In this document: in pieces, positions 46,105 through 58,157 of the stretch
Numbering within the stretch: the first letter of the stretch is position 1
How the letters are laid out: every line of letters starts with the position of its first letter
Origin: Cyclospora cayetanensis
Lineage: Eukaryota; Apicomplexa; Conoidasida; Eucoccidiorida; Eimeriidae
DNA: 64,000 nt
NCBI RefSeq assembly: GCF_002999335.1
Contig: NW_020312358.1
Span: 206,562 to 270,561, forward strand
Direction: 5' to 3'
Translations under genes and position numbers: made by a program
Notes under the pieces: generated by a model
What the model was told of the DNA's origin: nothing
The model's input: the letters and a program-made list of their open reading frames with translations, nothing else
Databases searched by the model: none

Positions 46105-47551
46105 TTTTCCCTCGTGTTCGTTTGATGGAAGGAAAATAAGCGAAAGAAGAAGCGAAATTCTCAGTGGTGAAGACCAAAAGCCAAACGTGGGTCTCTCGGC
46201 AGCATCTGCAAGTCGCAGTCTCAGATTCCTCAGCCCCAGCTGCAGCCGCCCCACTCACAATACTATGGTGTTGTCCCCTTCGTTGCATGCAATAGGAGCA
46301 CGACGGTTATTTGAAGTAAGAAATGTTCCCATACTGTAGCCTTGAAAAACACAGTATTTAGGGGGCTTGCACTCGATGGAATTCCGGCCGAGGGCTCCAC
46401 CGGGTGCTCATATCGTGTAATTCCCGCTTTGCGGTACTCTGTTGAACGGGCATTCGAGGCTACTCCAGCTAATCAGACTCTTCGAATGATAACTTTACAC
46501 ACAGCTGTCTTGATCTGAGTGACGCGAATCTGTATGAAACCTGAGTACCAGTAGCATCTAAGTTTTTATTTTATGCCATCTCCTCACCACAGATTCCAAA
46601 TGGTCAAGCGATCAAGCCACGCTTCAACAGTTTTTTCATCTAGAGTGGTGATATTCACAGAGCTCCTATGTATTGACGGCTTAGTCTTGCTGTTCCTATA
46701 TACTTTTAATGGCGAACAGCAGTGATTCCATACGGCGGGGTGGGAGTGTATGCGCCTGTGCGTTACGCCCGTATGTGCAAGTGCCGAGTAATCAGAACGT
46801 GTAGCTACTCGCGCCCATTAACTCTTACCATACTGTTACCCGTTGGGAGCGAGAGCAGGAGAGAAGTGAGCCCTTGTGGGGGAGCACCTCATACCGTTTT
46901 GAGGTTTTCATAAGATTGGGGTTTGAGGTTCTCTTAAAAACTCACAGGGTGAATTAATTCAGGCGTCTCATAAAAAGAAAGAGCTGCACCATAAAGCCAG
47001 TGGCTGCTCTGCTAGTGCCCTGGACGGGGCCTCACTCCGCATGAAATCACTAGCGGCATACCGACTCTTGGCAATGTGGAAAAACAACCATCAACAACCC
47101 TAGTGCTACCGGCTTGTAAAGACAGCAGTTTTCCGTAAAGGGCTTTCGAAACATGCCGAGAGAAACAGATAAGCCCTTCATTGCGTTCTGATGCGGTGGC
47201 CTGGGGCTGCCTGATAGTGCACTTACCCCATGGACCCGCAACGCCTTCTTGAGTTAGAGCGGAATAGATTTCCCCATGGCCCGTGCGAAGGCAATGCACA
47301 CATTGACTTGAGGCATCTGCTGTGTGAATTGTCAAGAAAGGGGAGCCCCTAGCAAAATGGGAAGGCACATTCGCCAAACTGCATGCCCCGGAGACACGTG
47401 GGTGAAACTGGAGTCTCAGCAAGGCCCTCCACACATCTCAAGCCTCAAACCACCTTTGGCTTATGCATTCGCCTCTTGAGGCGAATTCGCCAAAGAGCTG
47501 CATGACAGCCAGCAGAGCGCCAGAGGCCTTTAAACCATCCACTGCTCCTAC
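46105..47551. other. Gap between L13a and the SEL1-repeat gene
   Basis: Contains the upstream region of RPL13A. The missing 3' exons of the SEL1-repeat gene, which is on the same strand, may extend into 47.0-47.5 kb, where a minus-strand open frame (47434-47012) exists without recognised motif. Nothing else is seen. Confidence 0.4.
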
Positions 47552-50500
47552 CAGTTTCAAAGATATCGGGAGCCCCGTCTGTTTCACGAGGGCCCCCGGA
47601 CTCTAGGAAATATCGTAGCATCTCCTCCGCTCGCTGCAGCAGTCTGAAAGGCCTCAGACATCACACACATCTGGTCAACACAGATCTGGACGAACCGAAG
47701 ACGGTGGAGCGATGTAGAGCCAGGTAAACCCCGTTTTAACTAAAGCGGAGGCATACAAAAGCGACGCCGTGGGCACTCAACGAGAGGATCGAAATGCGAA
47801 CCTTGGTTGGCCTCTGGCGCGACCCTCAAGGGTTACCGCTAAGGGAGGAATAGCCCTGAAGAGAGACACCGCAAACTACCTGCCGTAGGCATAGCGTTCG
47901 CTCTTTCCTGATGCACGCAAGCAGTACTGGGGCTCGCCAGAAGGAGGGGGAGCCTCCCAATTCGCGTTGCGGCAGATAAACGAGAGAACACATTGCAAGG
48001 GAGATATGAACTTACTGAAGGTCACCAAGGCTAAGTGCCCGCATCAGCACCTGCAAAGCGAGACCCTCGTCCCTGGTGGCCCCCTCCCTGAAGCGGAGAA
48101 CGTACTCACGGAAAGATGCAACCTGTCAAGGAACCTCTTCTCTAAGCATTTTGCAACGCTGTGTACTATTGCCTCTGTCAGTGACTTCCCGCTAAGAGGT
48201 TCTGCAGTCCCCACTCCGCCCTCGGGTCGTGCCAAACAAGGCAGGCAGATGTCTTGCTTGCTTACTCGCCGTTTGCATGCATCAAACCAATCTCTCGCAA
48301 GGCCTGCACGTTGCCCTGCAGGGCAGCTCGGTTGAAGAGTCTGTACACCAAACTCATGTGTTGTCCCTGCTGCTGCTGGGACTGGTGCTCTTGCTGCTGC
48401 TCTGCGCCATCGCTGGGCATTAGCTCGAGCAGCGCGGGGGGCATGTGGGGGCTTGTTTGCTGCTGCTTTTGCTGCGAGTCTGCAGCAGTAACATGAGCAG
48501 CGCCAACAGAACCACCGGGGATCGTTGCAACCTTTGATCGCAGAAGAAAGCCTGCGTTCCACTGAGCGACCTCAATGCCCTCTTCCGCCGCTGCTAGGCT
48601 CAGGAGCAGCGCTCCATCATAATCCTTCTCATAGTAGAGCTGAAGGGCTGCACGGGCCACCGGACACAACAGCAGCGGCAAATAGCAACGGCGGCAGGTT
48701 TGCCCGCAAGTGCAGCTCCATCGCTTGCCAAGAGAAACACACCCCTGCCTTTTGAAGAGCGAGGCACTTGGGCTACCCTAAGGGCCTCTTCCGGGACTGC
48801 CTAGGAGACTCACCACGTCGAATGCTATCTGCCCCTGCTCCAAATTCTCCTGCTGTCTTGAAAGCCTTTTTGAAGAAACAAAGCAAAAACGAAGTCCGTC
48901 AGCCCTTATCATGCAGCCACACCCCACATTTTGCGCCCGATGGGTGTGCGCGACCACTCCGCAACGGCAGGAACCTAACCTGGTAGGCGAAAGAAACCCC
49001 AACCCTGGTCCTTCGCCTCCAAGGACTTACAAGAGCAGCAGCTTCGCAGGCGCGCTTGCCATCTGGCAAATCCTGCAGCTTGTTTGCCTGTGCCTCGAGT
49101 GCTTCGGCCTCTCGGAGCCACGCCAAATGATATCCACCCTCCGCTGCCCGCCCGTAGTGGCGGATGGCTTCCGTCAAGAGCTGCATACGCAGCCACCCAC
49201 CCACACAGCGCCTCGGAGAAACCCGATGATGTCCACTGCCAGAAAAGAAGCAACCGCGGAGCAGCAAAAATACATGCATCTCTTTCAACAGAAAGGCTGG
49301 CAAAAGCCGCGAAAGATTAAGAGGATTCCTGACCGCGAAAGCATGAGGCACATGTAGACAGGAGGCGCACGTGAGCATAAAGGCTCGCAGCATGAAGTGA
49401 GGCCCGAGAGGATGTGCAAGCCGCGGGCCGAAGCAAGCATACACGAGGATGCACAAAAGCATTCAGCATGCACGGGGGGGCAGAAGACGGAAACAGGGAG
49501 CTCAGCGTGAATCAAAGGATCTCAGAGGAAGGTGGACGCAAACACAAGGCCTGAAGGGGAGATGCACAGATATCGTCTACAGAAAAACACATGACATCCC
49601 GACATGCAGGCAGATGCAACGCAAGGCACACGGAGTGCTCCGTCGCCCTACAGTGCTTTTCTCCTTCTCATCCTTCACTTCATTCGCCTGGTGTTGCTTG
49701 ATCTCGCCCAGGAAATAAAAGGCCTCAGGGTGTTCCTGTAGTGCTGCCATGGAGAAGTATTCCTCCGCCTTCACAGGATCTTTTTTAAGCACAGAACCAC
49801 CACCCCCACTCTGACCACTGCTGCTGCTACTGCTCCCGTCAAGCCCCTCCTCGGTCCCAACCCAGTAAAAGTACCCAATATAGTTTTGCGCGTCAGCATC
49901 ACCTGCTGCAGCGGCCTGACGGCAGCACACAAAGCCAGGGGGGCATGTGTGTGTGTGAACGAGAGAGAGGATGGTGCTGCTTCGCCGGGAGCAACAAAAG
50001 GAAACATCATTATCGCTGAATCCTGGTGCTGTTACAGCAATGCTCATCGGTATGTGGTTCTCGTTTGCACGAGCACAGTCTTAGCAGAATGTGTATCGGA
50101 TGGAGGAGGAGGAGCGGGCAATCGCAGTAGCAGTCTGTACCTTGTGAAGAAGATCGACAGCTTTTCCTACATCATGAGGCACTCCATTGCCGTGAAGATG
50201 CGCAAGGGCCAAGTCGCGCAGTGCCGCGCCCATATTGCTCTCTCCGGCCTTCTGAAGGAGCTCTGCCACGCGCCTGCACAGACACCCAATCAAGCAAGGC
50301 ATGCAGCAAACAAGGACCCTGATATCGCCCTCGGCCATCACATGCCTCTACAGCTTTCTGTTTCCTAACTAGTGTCTGCGAGCAGCCAGGAAGCTCACCG
50401 CTTTCTGGCGTCGTCAGCAGGACTCTGCTGCTGCTCCTGTTGTTGCTGCTGCTCGAGGAGCTTTGCAAGCTCATAGGATGCCACGGGGTCGTCATTCTTA

Positions 50501-53121
50501 GCTTGCGCCTCCCAGTATTGCAGGACGTCATCCTGCGCCGCATAGCAATCCACACACACATATATTTACATATATATAGAGAGAGAGAAAGAGAGAGAGC
50601 CGCTGCGACCCCCAGTGTCAAGATGCTGTTTTTCAGATCCCCGAGAGGCATCCCGTGACGCTCTTATTAACATGTCTGCATGCCGCTTATCCGCCCAGGG
50701 CGGGGGTGTCCACGGCGAAGGGGCCCCCAGTCTCCGTTATTTAGGAGCACGAAGGCGCTACAAGCGAGTTTGGTGACTCGAGAGGAACCCGAAGCGTGCA
50801 AGGTCACCTGCTGTCTTTGAGCGTTTTGTTGTTCTCGCCTCTCCGTCTTGGTGTGCTCGGAAAAGCGGACGGAGGGCGGGAGCGGCAGCAAAGGAATCAG
50901 AGGGTTGCGCAGCTGTTGCTCTCCAACGGTCTCAGCCACTTGCTGAAGCGCAACAGACACGTAGGGTAGCGTAGGCAGGCGCCGCCTGCATTCGAAGTGC
51001 CGGGCGGAATTGCAGCATCCGCCTTGCAAAAATCCGTGTGCCGCAGTCCCCGCCAACGAGGCCCCGCAGCTGCTATGCAACGGCGGAGGAGGCAGCAGCT
51101 CGACAGGCAGCAGCTCTACAATCCCCTCATCGGAGGTTTGCGTAAGGCGTGAGAAAGAAAGCCCCAATAAGGAAGACCCCGGGCGGCAGTGCGTACTTTG
51201 TAGAGGCTGAGAGCCGCCCAGCAGTCTGGTTGAACGCCGTCTCCAAAGAGTAAACTGCAGCGACAGTGCAGCACAGCACTGAACATCGCGGCTTCGAAGC
51301 GAACGCGCGCCATGGGGAAACGTCGGCGACCAAGTCTGCCAGCCGCTGCTCGAGCGGACGCTGGCAGAGTGGCAAGCAACAACCCGGACAGATGGCATCC
51401 CGAAATGCCTCTCGCAGAAAAGCGTCTAGGGTCTGCAGCGATAGGCATCGGGGGTAGAAAAACCCCTGCATGGCTCATGCGCCAACGCGGCAACTTGACG
51501 TCTTAGGAGGCCTGCACGGGCAGCAGGCGCCGCAGCGGCAGCTCACCGGAAGGCGGTGGATTGGAGGGAAGGAACGTAACCGGTGAGGGCCCCCAGGAGC
51601 TGCAGCTGCGTTGCCACTTTGTCATTGCGCTGCAGCGACAGAGGCAGCAAAGGCCACGAAGCGCCGCAGCGTGCCAAAAGACTCCAGCAGCAGCGGCAGC
51701 GAGTCGCCTTCTGGGCGGAGAAGGGTGCCGCCGCGCAAGTGGGAGGAGCAGCAGCAGCAGGAAGGCGATATACTCGCAGGCAGGCAGAAGTGCTCTCTTG
51801 GGGAGAACAGACACCAGCTGTTTGCCTCTAGCAGGAAACTCTGGAAGAGCGCAGCTCTTTGGGCTGCATCGCACTGTGGCGGTTTGCCGCACCATCCAGA
51901 TTGACACACGCACCTGCACACCCCCGACACCTGTAGCGTGAGCGAAGCCTAGCGCGTGCAATGCAGGGCCATAGCCTAGAGCGGCAGAGGCAGCAAAGTA
52001 CCGCACGGCGGCAGCAGTGTCACGACGGAGGGCCAGTCGGCTGGGGATACCTGCGTATCATCGGGAGCAACAGGGGCAGGCAGCGTTGAGCGATCAAGAC
52101 CACCACAGCGAGACGCAGAGAGAACAACTGAGGACGCGCGAGCCGTCGGAAACATGCAAAGGTGAGTTTACTGAACGCGCGCAAGACTGCAAGATCTCAG
52201 AGGGTGGCGGCAAAAGGAAGCCCCTCAGCTGCCCGACGCCTCCTCCCCGTGAGGGGCCAGTGGTGGCTTGCAGTACCTGATAAATGCAAGTCGCCTAGCT
52301 CGCATAGAGCCTGCGCTGCCACTGAGTCCGTCGAAATCTCCTTCTGCAGCAAATTTAGAGAGCCACATTTAACAAGCGCGGACGAACCGCAACCGAATCA
52401 TGATCTCTTTCGGGGGCTTGCGTGTCTCAGGGGCGAAACGCTCTCCGAAGTGTCTGCGAAAAGCCGCGAAAACGGCCTTTCCTCCCGCGAGGGAATCAAT
52501 AACCAGACGTACAACAAGGTCTTCCAGCATGGCTACTGCCTTGTGTGGATCGCGCTGTTGCCCTCGCTCGCCAAACCTAAGACAGGGAGTTGCCGCAAAA
52601 AAAACGCCAGAAGCTCTGACCCCACCCCGTGTTCGCCTGCTATGGATGTGCGTGGGCAGGAGCCGGTGGACAGAAAACAACAACCCCTCCTTCCCTCTCT
52701 CCCTCCTCCCTCCCCCCAGTATGCTGGGATTTTCGTGTTTCGAGCGTACTTGATATCCAACGCATCTGAGAGCTTCTGCTGCCGCGCCGGCGATGGGTGT
52801 GGGGTGCTGCTGCTGCTTCCTGCAGAATTGCACACGCAGAAAACACGCAAAAGCCTCCGTCACTGCATGCATCTCGCTTGCCAAAAACGTCCGCGGGCCC
52901 TGTTGCTGCTGATGGCGCTTCCGCCTGCCTCGCCTCGGTTGGCAGCAAAGGAGGACGCAGAATTGTTAGAGCAAAGAAAGGAGAAGCACAGCAGTCGCTG
53001 CACATCAGCAGTTGCAACTGCACGACATGCCTTCGCTAGGCTGGGAGCCCAGAGGTGCTCCCTCTGCCGCGGAAGCGAGGAGCGCAACAAGCGACAAGAA
53101 GAGCAGCAGCAGCAGCGTCAT
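47552..53121 (-). CDS. SEL1-repeat protein, SEL1L/Hrd3-like
   Basis: A multi-exon minus-strand gene coding for SEL1-like helical repeats. The ATG at 53121 opens a clear signal peptide (MTLLLLLFLSLVALLASA). Exons, by approximate plus coordinates: 52.28-52.34 kb (VAAQALCELGDLHLS), 51.96-52.04 kb (ALGYGPALHALGFAHATGVG), 51.55-51.64 kb, 51.20-51.25 kb (LLFGDGVQPDCWAALSLYK), 50.82-51.0 kb, 50.41-50.53 kb (DPVASYELAKLLEQ), 50.15-50.28 kb (AALRDLALAHLHGNGVPHD), 49.66-49.92 kb (DADAQNYIGYFYWVG), 49.03-49.18 kb, 48.81-48.85 kb, 48.27-48.65 kb (YYEKDYDGALLLSLAAAEEG, then ALREIGLMHANGE) and 47633-47552. The last motif matches SEL1L proteins well. In other eukaryotes SEL1L/Hrd3 is the lumenal partner of the Hrd1 ligase in ER-associated degradation. 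The 3' end and any terminal membrane segment were not found. Confidence 0.75.
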
Positions 53122-53986
53122 GAGGGAAGGAAAAGACGATTTCCTAGGCGGCCGCTTGATGCCTTCAGCCCCAAGTCGCGTGCTGTTGCGCTGTTGCATG
53201 GAGGAGCGCCAGGAAAGGAGGGCATCGAGAGCCCTCTGGCGAGAATCCACGAGACGCTTCACGACAGGATCTGCGAAGCCGTCGAGAGAAAGAGAGAGAG
53301 AGCGGCAGCACAAAGCAACTGCTGCTGGCGAGGATGCTGCTGCAAGACCACACGCAGAGTTGCGGACGCCTGTAGAGCCCCGAAGACGCGGAGTTCGAAT
53401 AGCTAACAGGCAAGAAAAAGCAGGAAACTTTATCCGCCGCGGTGTAGAAGTTCTCGACGGAAAACAGGCCCACAGAAGGGGGAGAAGTGCCGCCTCACCG
53501 CCTCCTCATCAAGCCCAAAGGCTCTAACTCTAAAGCTTCGCCACAAAAACACCTTCTTGTGGAGTCAGACACCCGCTATGCAGGTTGTTGGGTAGCTCGT
53601 TCCCCAGGAGTTTCGTGGGCCCCCTCTGTCTGGGGGCCCCTCCGGTGACGGGATCGGGGGGCCTCCCTCAAGGATCGACGACAACCCTCGTTCGCGGACA
53701 AAGTGCTTCTTGAAAACGGATTTGTGTGTTGCAATCGAAGAGAAATCGTGCGCATTCTGGTGCTCTAGAAGTACCGCGGTGTCCAGACAGTCGCTTGTTT
53801 AGGAAGGCCCACAACATCGCGCGCCTCTGTGGCAGTCCTGCAGCAGTTGCTGCAGGAAGGCTCCTAGCAGCAAGGCTCACTGCAAAATACAATAACAGCG
53901 GGTGCTGGAGTCGCTTCAGCGACAGATTTGCAGCAGAAGGTGTAGCAGCCGCTGCTGCTGCGCTGCGTGCGTGTCCTCTTAGGGCT
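53122..53986. other. Divergent intergenic region (SEL1-repeat gene / RF1)
   Basis: 865 bases between two genes that start away from each other, so both promoters should lie here. It includes a small GGGCCCCC/GGGGGCCC inverted repeat near 53.62 kb. The RF1 frame stays open upstream to 53726, but no ATG precedes 53987 in it. Confidence 0.5.
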
Positions 53987-56900
53987 ATGTGTTTTCGCAA
54001 TTTTCCCCAGCCGACCATCTTCACCCTCCTGCTGCCTGTAACGTCTCTCTTTCTGCTCGTTCAGTTGCTTCAGGGGTCTCCGCTGCAGTTTCAGGAGCTC
54101 CCAACTCTAAAAGGCGTCCCCTGCAGAGTTTCCGCCTTCCTCTCCTGTGTCGGCAGCCGCACTCCCTTGCACCTATGGAACCTTCACACTACCCCTGCTG
54201 CTCCAGCACTTCCTGGGGAAGGTCCTGTGGGGAGACCTCTTAGAGGCATTCGCTCTGCGGTCCCTCCTTGCACCTCCTCCCCGGCTGGAGCTGCTGCGAG
54301 TGCTGTCGCTTCCGGCTGCCGCGGACGTGGCTGCGTTGAGGGATTTGAAGAGATTTTTCCCCTTGCCCAAGAGGCGTCCCTCCTGTTGAGGAGCCTCCCC
54401 GAGGAGGTCTGCGCTTGGGCAGACTCGAAGGGGGGAGCTGCCCGCAAGGGGGTTCCGCAGCTGCGGAATCTGGCGGGATTGCTGGATTCGTGGCAGATGC
54501 AGCAGCAGCGGAAAGAAGGGCTTGTCTCCTTTCTTTCGCTGCCGCACGGAGAGGACGAGAAGGAGGAGGTAACAGTTGCGAAAGAGGAGCTGCGTGACAT
54601 TGAGCATCACTTGCAGCAAATCGAAGGCGAAGCGGTGGTGCGTCCAACTCCTCTTCTTAAGCCGGCTTCCCCTCGGCCCTTTCTCATGCAAAGTGTGCTT
54701 GAAGGGCTCCACAGTCCGTTTTCGTTTATGCTTCCGTGCGCCTGCATTTGGTGTATCCACGGAATTCTCCTGCTGCTGCCCCTTTATATACCACCGTCCT
54801 TTGGTCGCTGCAAACGGCCCTTGTGTTTATAGAAAAAGTACTTGTTGGGGCAAAGCATTTGACTCAACATAGCTATATATCTTATTGATCAAATGATCTG
54901 AAATTTCTAGTACAGATATTGGCTGTATAACCAAATATTGACTCTTGACAATGCTATAAAATGTTTATGTAAATATTTTATGTCTATTGAAAGACATACA
55001 GACGTACATATTCAGTGCTCCAAGAAATTTTATACGTAAATGCTCCCCGTGCTTGACGCATTGTCGGCAGCAGACGCTGCTGGAACTAAGCAGGTCCCCG
55101 CGCCTCCTCGTCTATTTATCCTCCTCTGCCTCTGTTTCTGCTGCTGCTGCTGCTGGTGATGATGTTTGCTTGTCGCTGGGTTTGTTCAGGATGAGGCCCT
55201 TTGGGGGGAGGCGGCGGAGGGAGATGAGGATTACGCCGTTGCCGAAGTTCGAGCTGCCGCAGGGGGAAGTGAGGCAGAAATCTGGGCAAGCGACTTGTAC
55301 AAGGTACGTCAGGACAGACCTTTGAAGATCGGCTGTAGAGGGGGCAAGCCTTAAGAGGGGATATGTACCCTCTTTTCATTAAACGCTTTTCTGTATGGGA
55401 AGCCCTTCTCCTCCTCAGTGCCATGAGGGTCTTTGGAGGGCGCTAAGGCTGCGTCCTCATTCGCACTCTCTCTGAGTCACCCTGTCAAGCGCGACTGCGA
55501 GCTTTCATGCGCTGTCTCTGCCGTCTAGCGGGGAGGAGGGTTCTGGCTTTACGCCGGATTGACAGTGCGAGTTTTTTGCCGTTGTGACTGAGGCCTCAGA
55601 TGCTGCAGCTGTACTGCGAACAACGGAACTGGCGCATGCGGGAGGAGGGCCCCCTGGAAATGACTGTTAGGGGCCCAAGATGTCTCCGATACCTTTTGCT
55701 GGAATCCGGGGTTCATCGCGTGCAGCGCGTACCGCGCACCGAAGCGCAAGTCCGTCTGGACGTCCTCTTTTCCGTAAATGTGCTCGCGCTTTGACAAGGC
55801 GCAAGCTAAGTGCTCTCGAGGTCCTTTCTAGCGTGCGGCATACATGCATATACCTCTATTCATATATCTATATACGTGCAGCGCGGTGGCAGGCAGGTTT
55901 GAGCCATCAAGGGCAGTTGGCCTGCGTGCCCTGCTCCCCACTATCTTTCTATCGCTGTCAAAGCGTGTTGCTGCATATGTATTTGTCCATCTCTATAGCT
56001 GTGCTCCCTCCGTATTACAATGCGGCGGCTTCGCGAGGCTCTTTGTGAGCGCCCCTGCCGCAGGGCAGGATGCACACCTCGACTGCCACCGTCGCCATCC
56101 TGAAGGAGCAGGTAAGCCAAGAAACACGCACACGCAGACCTGCAGTGTGCAGGAGGAGGGGGGGGATTGTACCAAGACGCAGGGTTGGCTGGGAGGGGGA
56201 TGTGCACGCGTAACGATAAGCCTCGGCCGCTGCATCTCGCTTTGCAGGGCATGCAGAGGCCTATTTCTGCTTCGGCGTCTGGCGCCATGGGTGTGCCTTC
56301 CGACGCAGAGAGCCAAGGATATTGTGATTGACGAAAAGGAAATTCAAATTCGCACAGCGCGAGCCTCTGGCGCGGGCGGACAAAACGTCAATAAGGTAGG
56401 TCTCCTACATGCAACGTCCCTCGCAGGCCCCTCGCCTCTCTCTGTCATACCGAGCTTTTTCAATCTTAGAGCTACGAACTAAAGTGTTGTGCTCCCTCCA
56501 AGGCGCACAGGGTTTCCCCCCTCACCGCGCACCTTATGGCAAGCCCAGTGCGGCTGCCCTGTGCGCTTGCCGGGGTGCAGGTGGAAACGGCTGTCGACTT
56601 GGTGCATCTGCCTACCGGGATTCGCGTGTTCTCTCAGCAGGAAAGGACTCAAGTGCAAAATAAACGGGTAAGGAAACTCTGTTCCCTGCCCGCGCTTTCT
56701 CTGCTCGCTGTATTATATTATGGCTGCTGCCTAGACACGCGGAGGCACGCACTGCTTCCACGGCCGCTAGCCCCGTTACGAATGAAAGCCCCACTAGTTT
56801 GCGTGCTAAAGAATGGTACAAGCAGCGCCTACGAGCATGCGGCCGTATCGGCATTCTCACACGCGACGACACTGGTGCAGCAAATGCTGTTGCCGCAAAT

Positions 56901-57672
56901 TTTAAGGCTATCGGGGAAGAGGCATTTGACGGGAAGTGGGGGAGGGGTATCTGTGCAGCTCGCCCTTGGGATTCTCAAGAAGAAGCTGCAACAGCGGCAG
57001 GACATCGAACAGCAGCAGCAATTGCGGGAGGAACGCCTGAAACAGGTAGGAACGAGTTTATTGATTCTGTCATTTGTAGGCCGACTATGTGTGCTGGGCG
57101 GTTGTGCGGGGGGGAAGGGAGACTCCTCGGGAGCGTCTTCCGTATTTCCTCTAGCCTACACCTTTTCGTCCGTAGAACGCCGTAGGGTCGTTGGGACAGC
57201 AATCCCCGCTGTGCGCCTATCTAGGGGGTCTTTTTCCGTAGACAAGGCTTGCGTGCGCCATCGGGCCGATTTGTTGATCGCCGCCCAGCACACAAAGTTT
57301 CATTGAGATTGAAATATTCCTTATGCGATGATCGCTAACGCTCCTGTGATATCCAGAGAGAAAGGCCTTGTCTTTTTTCTTGATGCTGCTCATCGTGTTA
57401 TTGGGTGAGTTTGCTCTGCCTGTTCGGCTCAGGTATCAGGCGGGCAGCGACACGAGAAGATTCGCACATATAATGCGCGGGATGGCCGCGTGTCTGATCA
57501 CCGGCTAGAAAAGCAGCGAATCTTCCCATACAAACAGGTGCTGATGGAAGGGAAGTTGCAGCAGTTGCATTCGATGCTGTTGCTGCAACAAGCTAAATAC
57601 ACGCTGCGCCAGCACCTGGCCGCCCTCAGAGAAGTAGTTATAACACCTAACAACTCCAATCTAGAAGGCTAA
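53987..57672 (+). CDS. Organellar peptide chain release factor 1, probably apicoplast
   Basis: Class I release factor of the bacterial RF1 type. Exons in phase: 53987-54637, 55190-55303, 55600-55749, 56064-56111, 56309-56395, 56581-56667, 56959-57045, 57433-57672, giving about 487 residues. Motifs: VRAAAGGSEAEIWASDLYK; GVHRVQRVPRTEAQ then GRMHTSTATVA; the catalytic GGQ in ASGAGGQNVNK at about residues 344-346; HLPTGIRVFSQQERTQ; and HEKIRTYNARDGRVSDHR. HRVQRVP..E and GRMHTST match RF1, not RF2 (HRLVRISPF). Part of the usual domain between GW and the HRVQR block is shortened. The start MCFRNFPQPTIFTLLLPVTS begins a hydrophobic segment like a secretory signal, followed by a Ser/Arg/Pro-rich stretch, the bipartite pattern of apicoplast proteins. 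Mitochondrial targeting is the alternative. The GTCCGT donor at 55750 is non-consensus. Confidence 0.92.
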
Positions 57673-58157
57673 GGTGCTTATTTACATGGGGCTACCGCTG
57701 AGGCCTCAAAGAGTAGCCCCCAGAAATAGATCCTTCTGGGCGGATGGATCTACATATACCTCGCACGCCCTCTATTGTATTTTCCTTTGCATTGCTAAGA
57801 GGACCTACTTAACTATGCGCACACGGAGGCAGATGTATGCATGCATAGGTAAATATATATATATCACACAGCCATATGCGCACAAGGAACATCCCATTGT
57901 TTGCTTGAAAAGGCGGTAGATACACCCCACGATGGATTGAAAGGGGCTGTAATGCAGCAACGCTACATTACAACCCGCAGCCCTCTGCATACGCAATCGC
58001 TTAAAAGGCGTAAGCCTCATCGACTGCGTCCCGCAGCCTTAGCAACAGGAAGGGTAACAAAGCTGAGGCGCACCACAACAGAGCAGCCATTGTAAGCCTT
58101 CACACAGCGAAAGCAAGCAGAGGCACCCATGCGTCAGAGCACTAAGAGTAAGTTTAG
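57673..58157. other. Convergent intergenic region
   Basis: Lies between the ends of RF1 (+) and the next gene (-). It contains GGGGCTAC/GTAGCCCC at 57.69-57.72 kb and a short (TA)n near 57.86 kb. No gene is seen. Confidence 0.5.

Noticed and set aside
45577..46254. 225-residue minus-strand open frame
   Set aside because: It overlaps the first intron and first exon of RPL13A, in a different frame, and has no family motif.
57690..57722. GGGGCTAC/GTAGCCCC inverted repeat as a terminator
   Set aside because: Hairpin terminators are not expected in a eukaryotic nuclear genome, and the arms are short.
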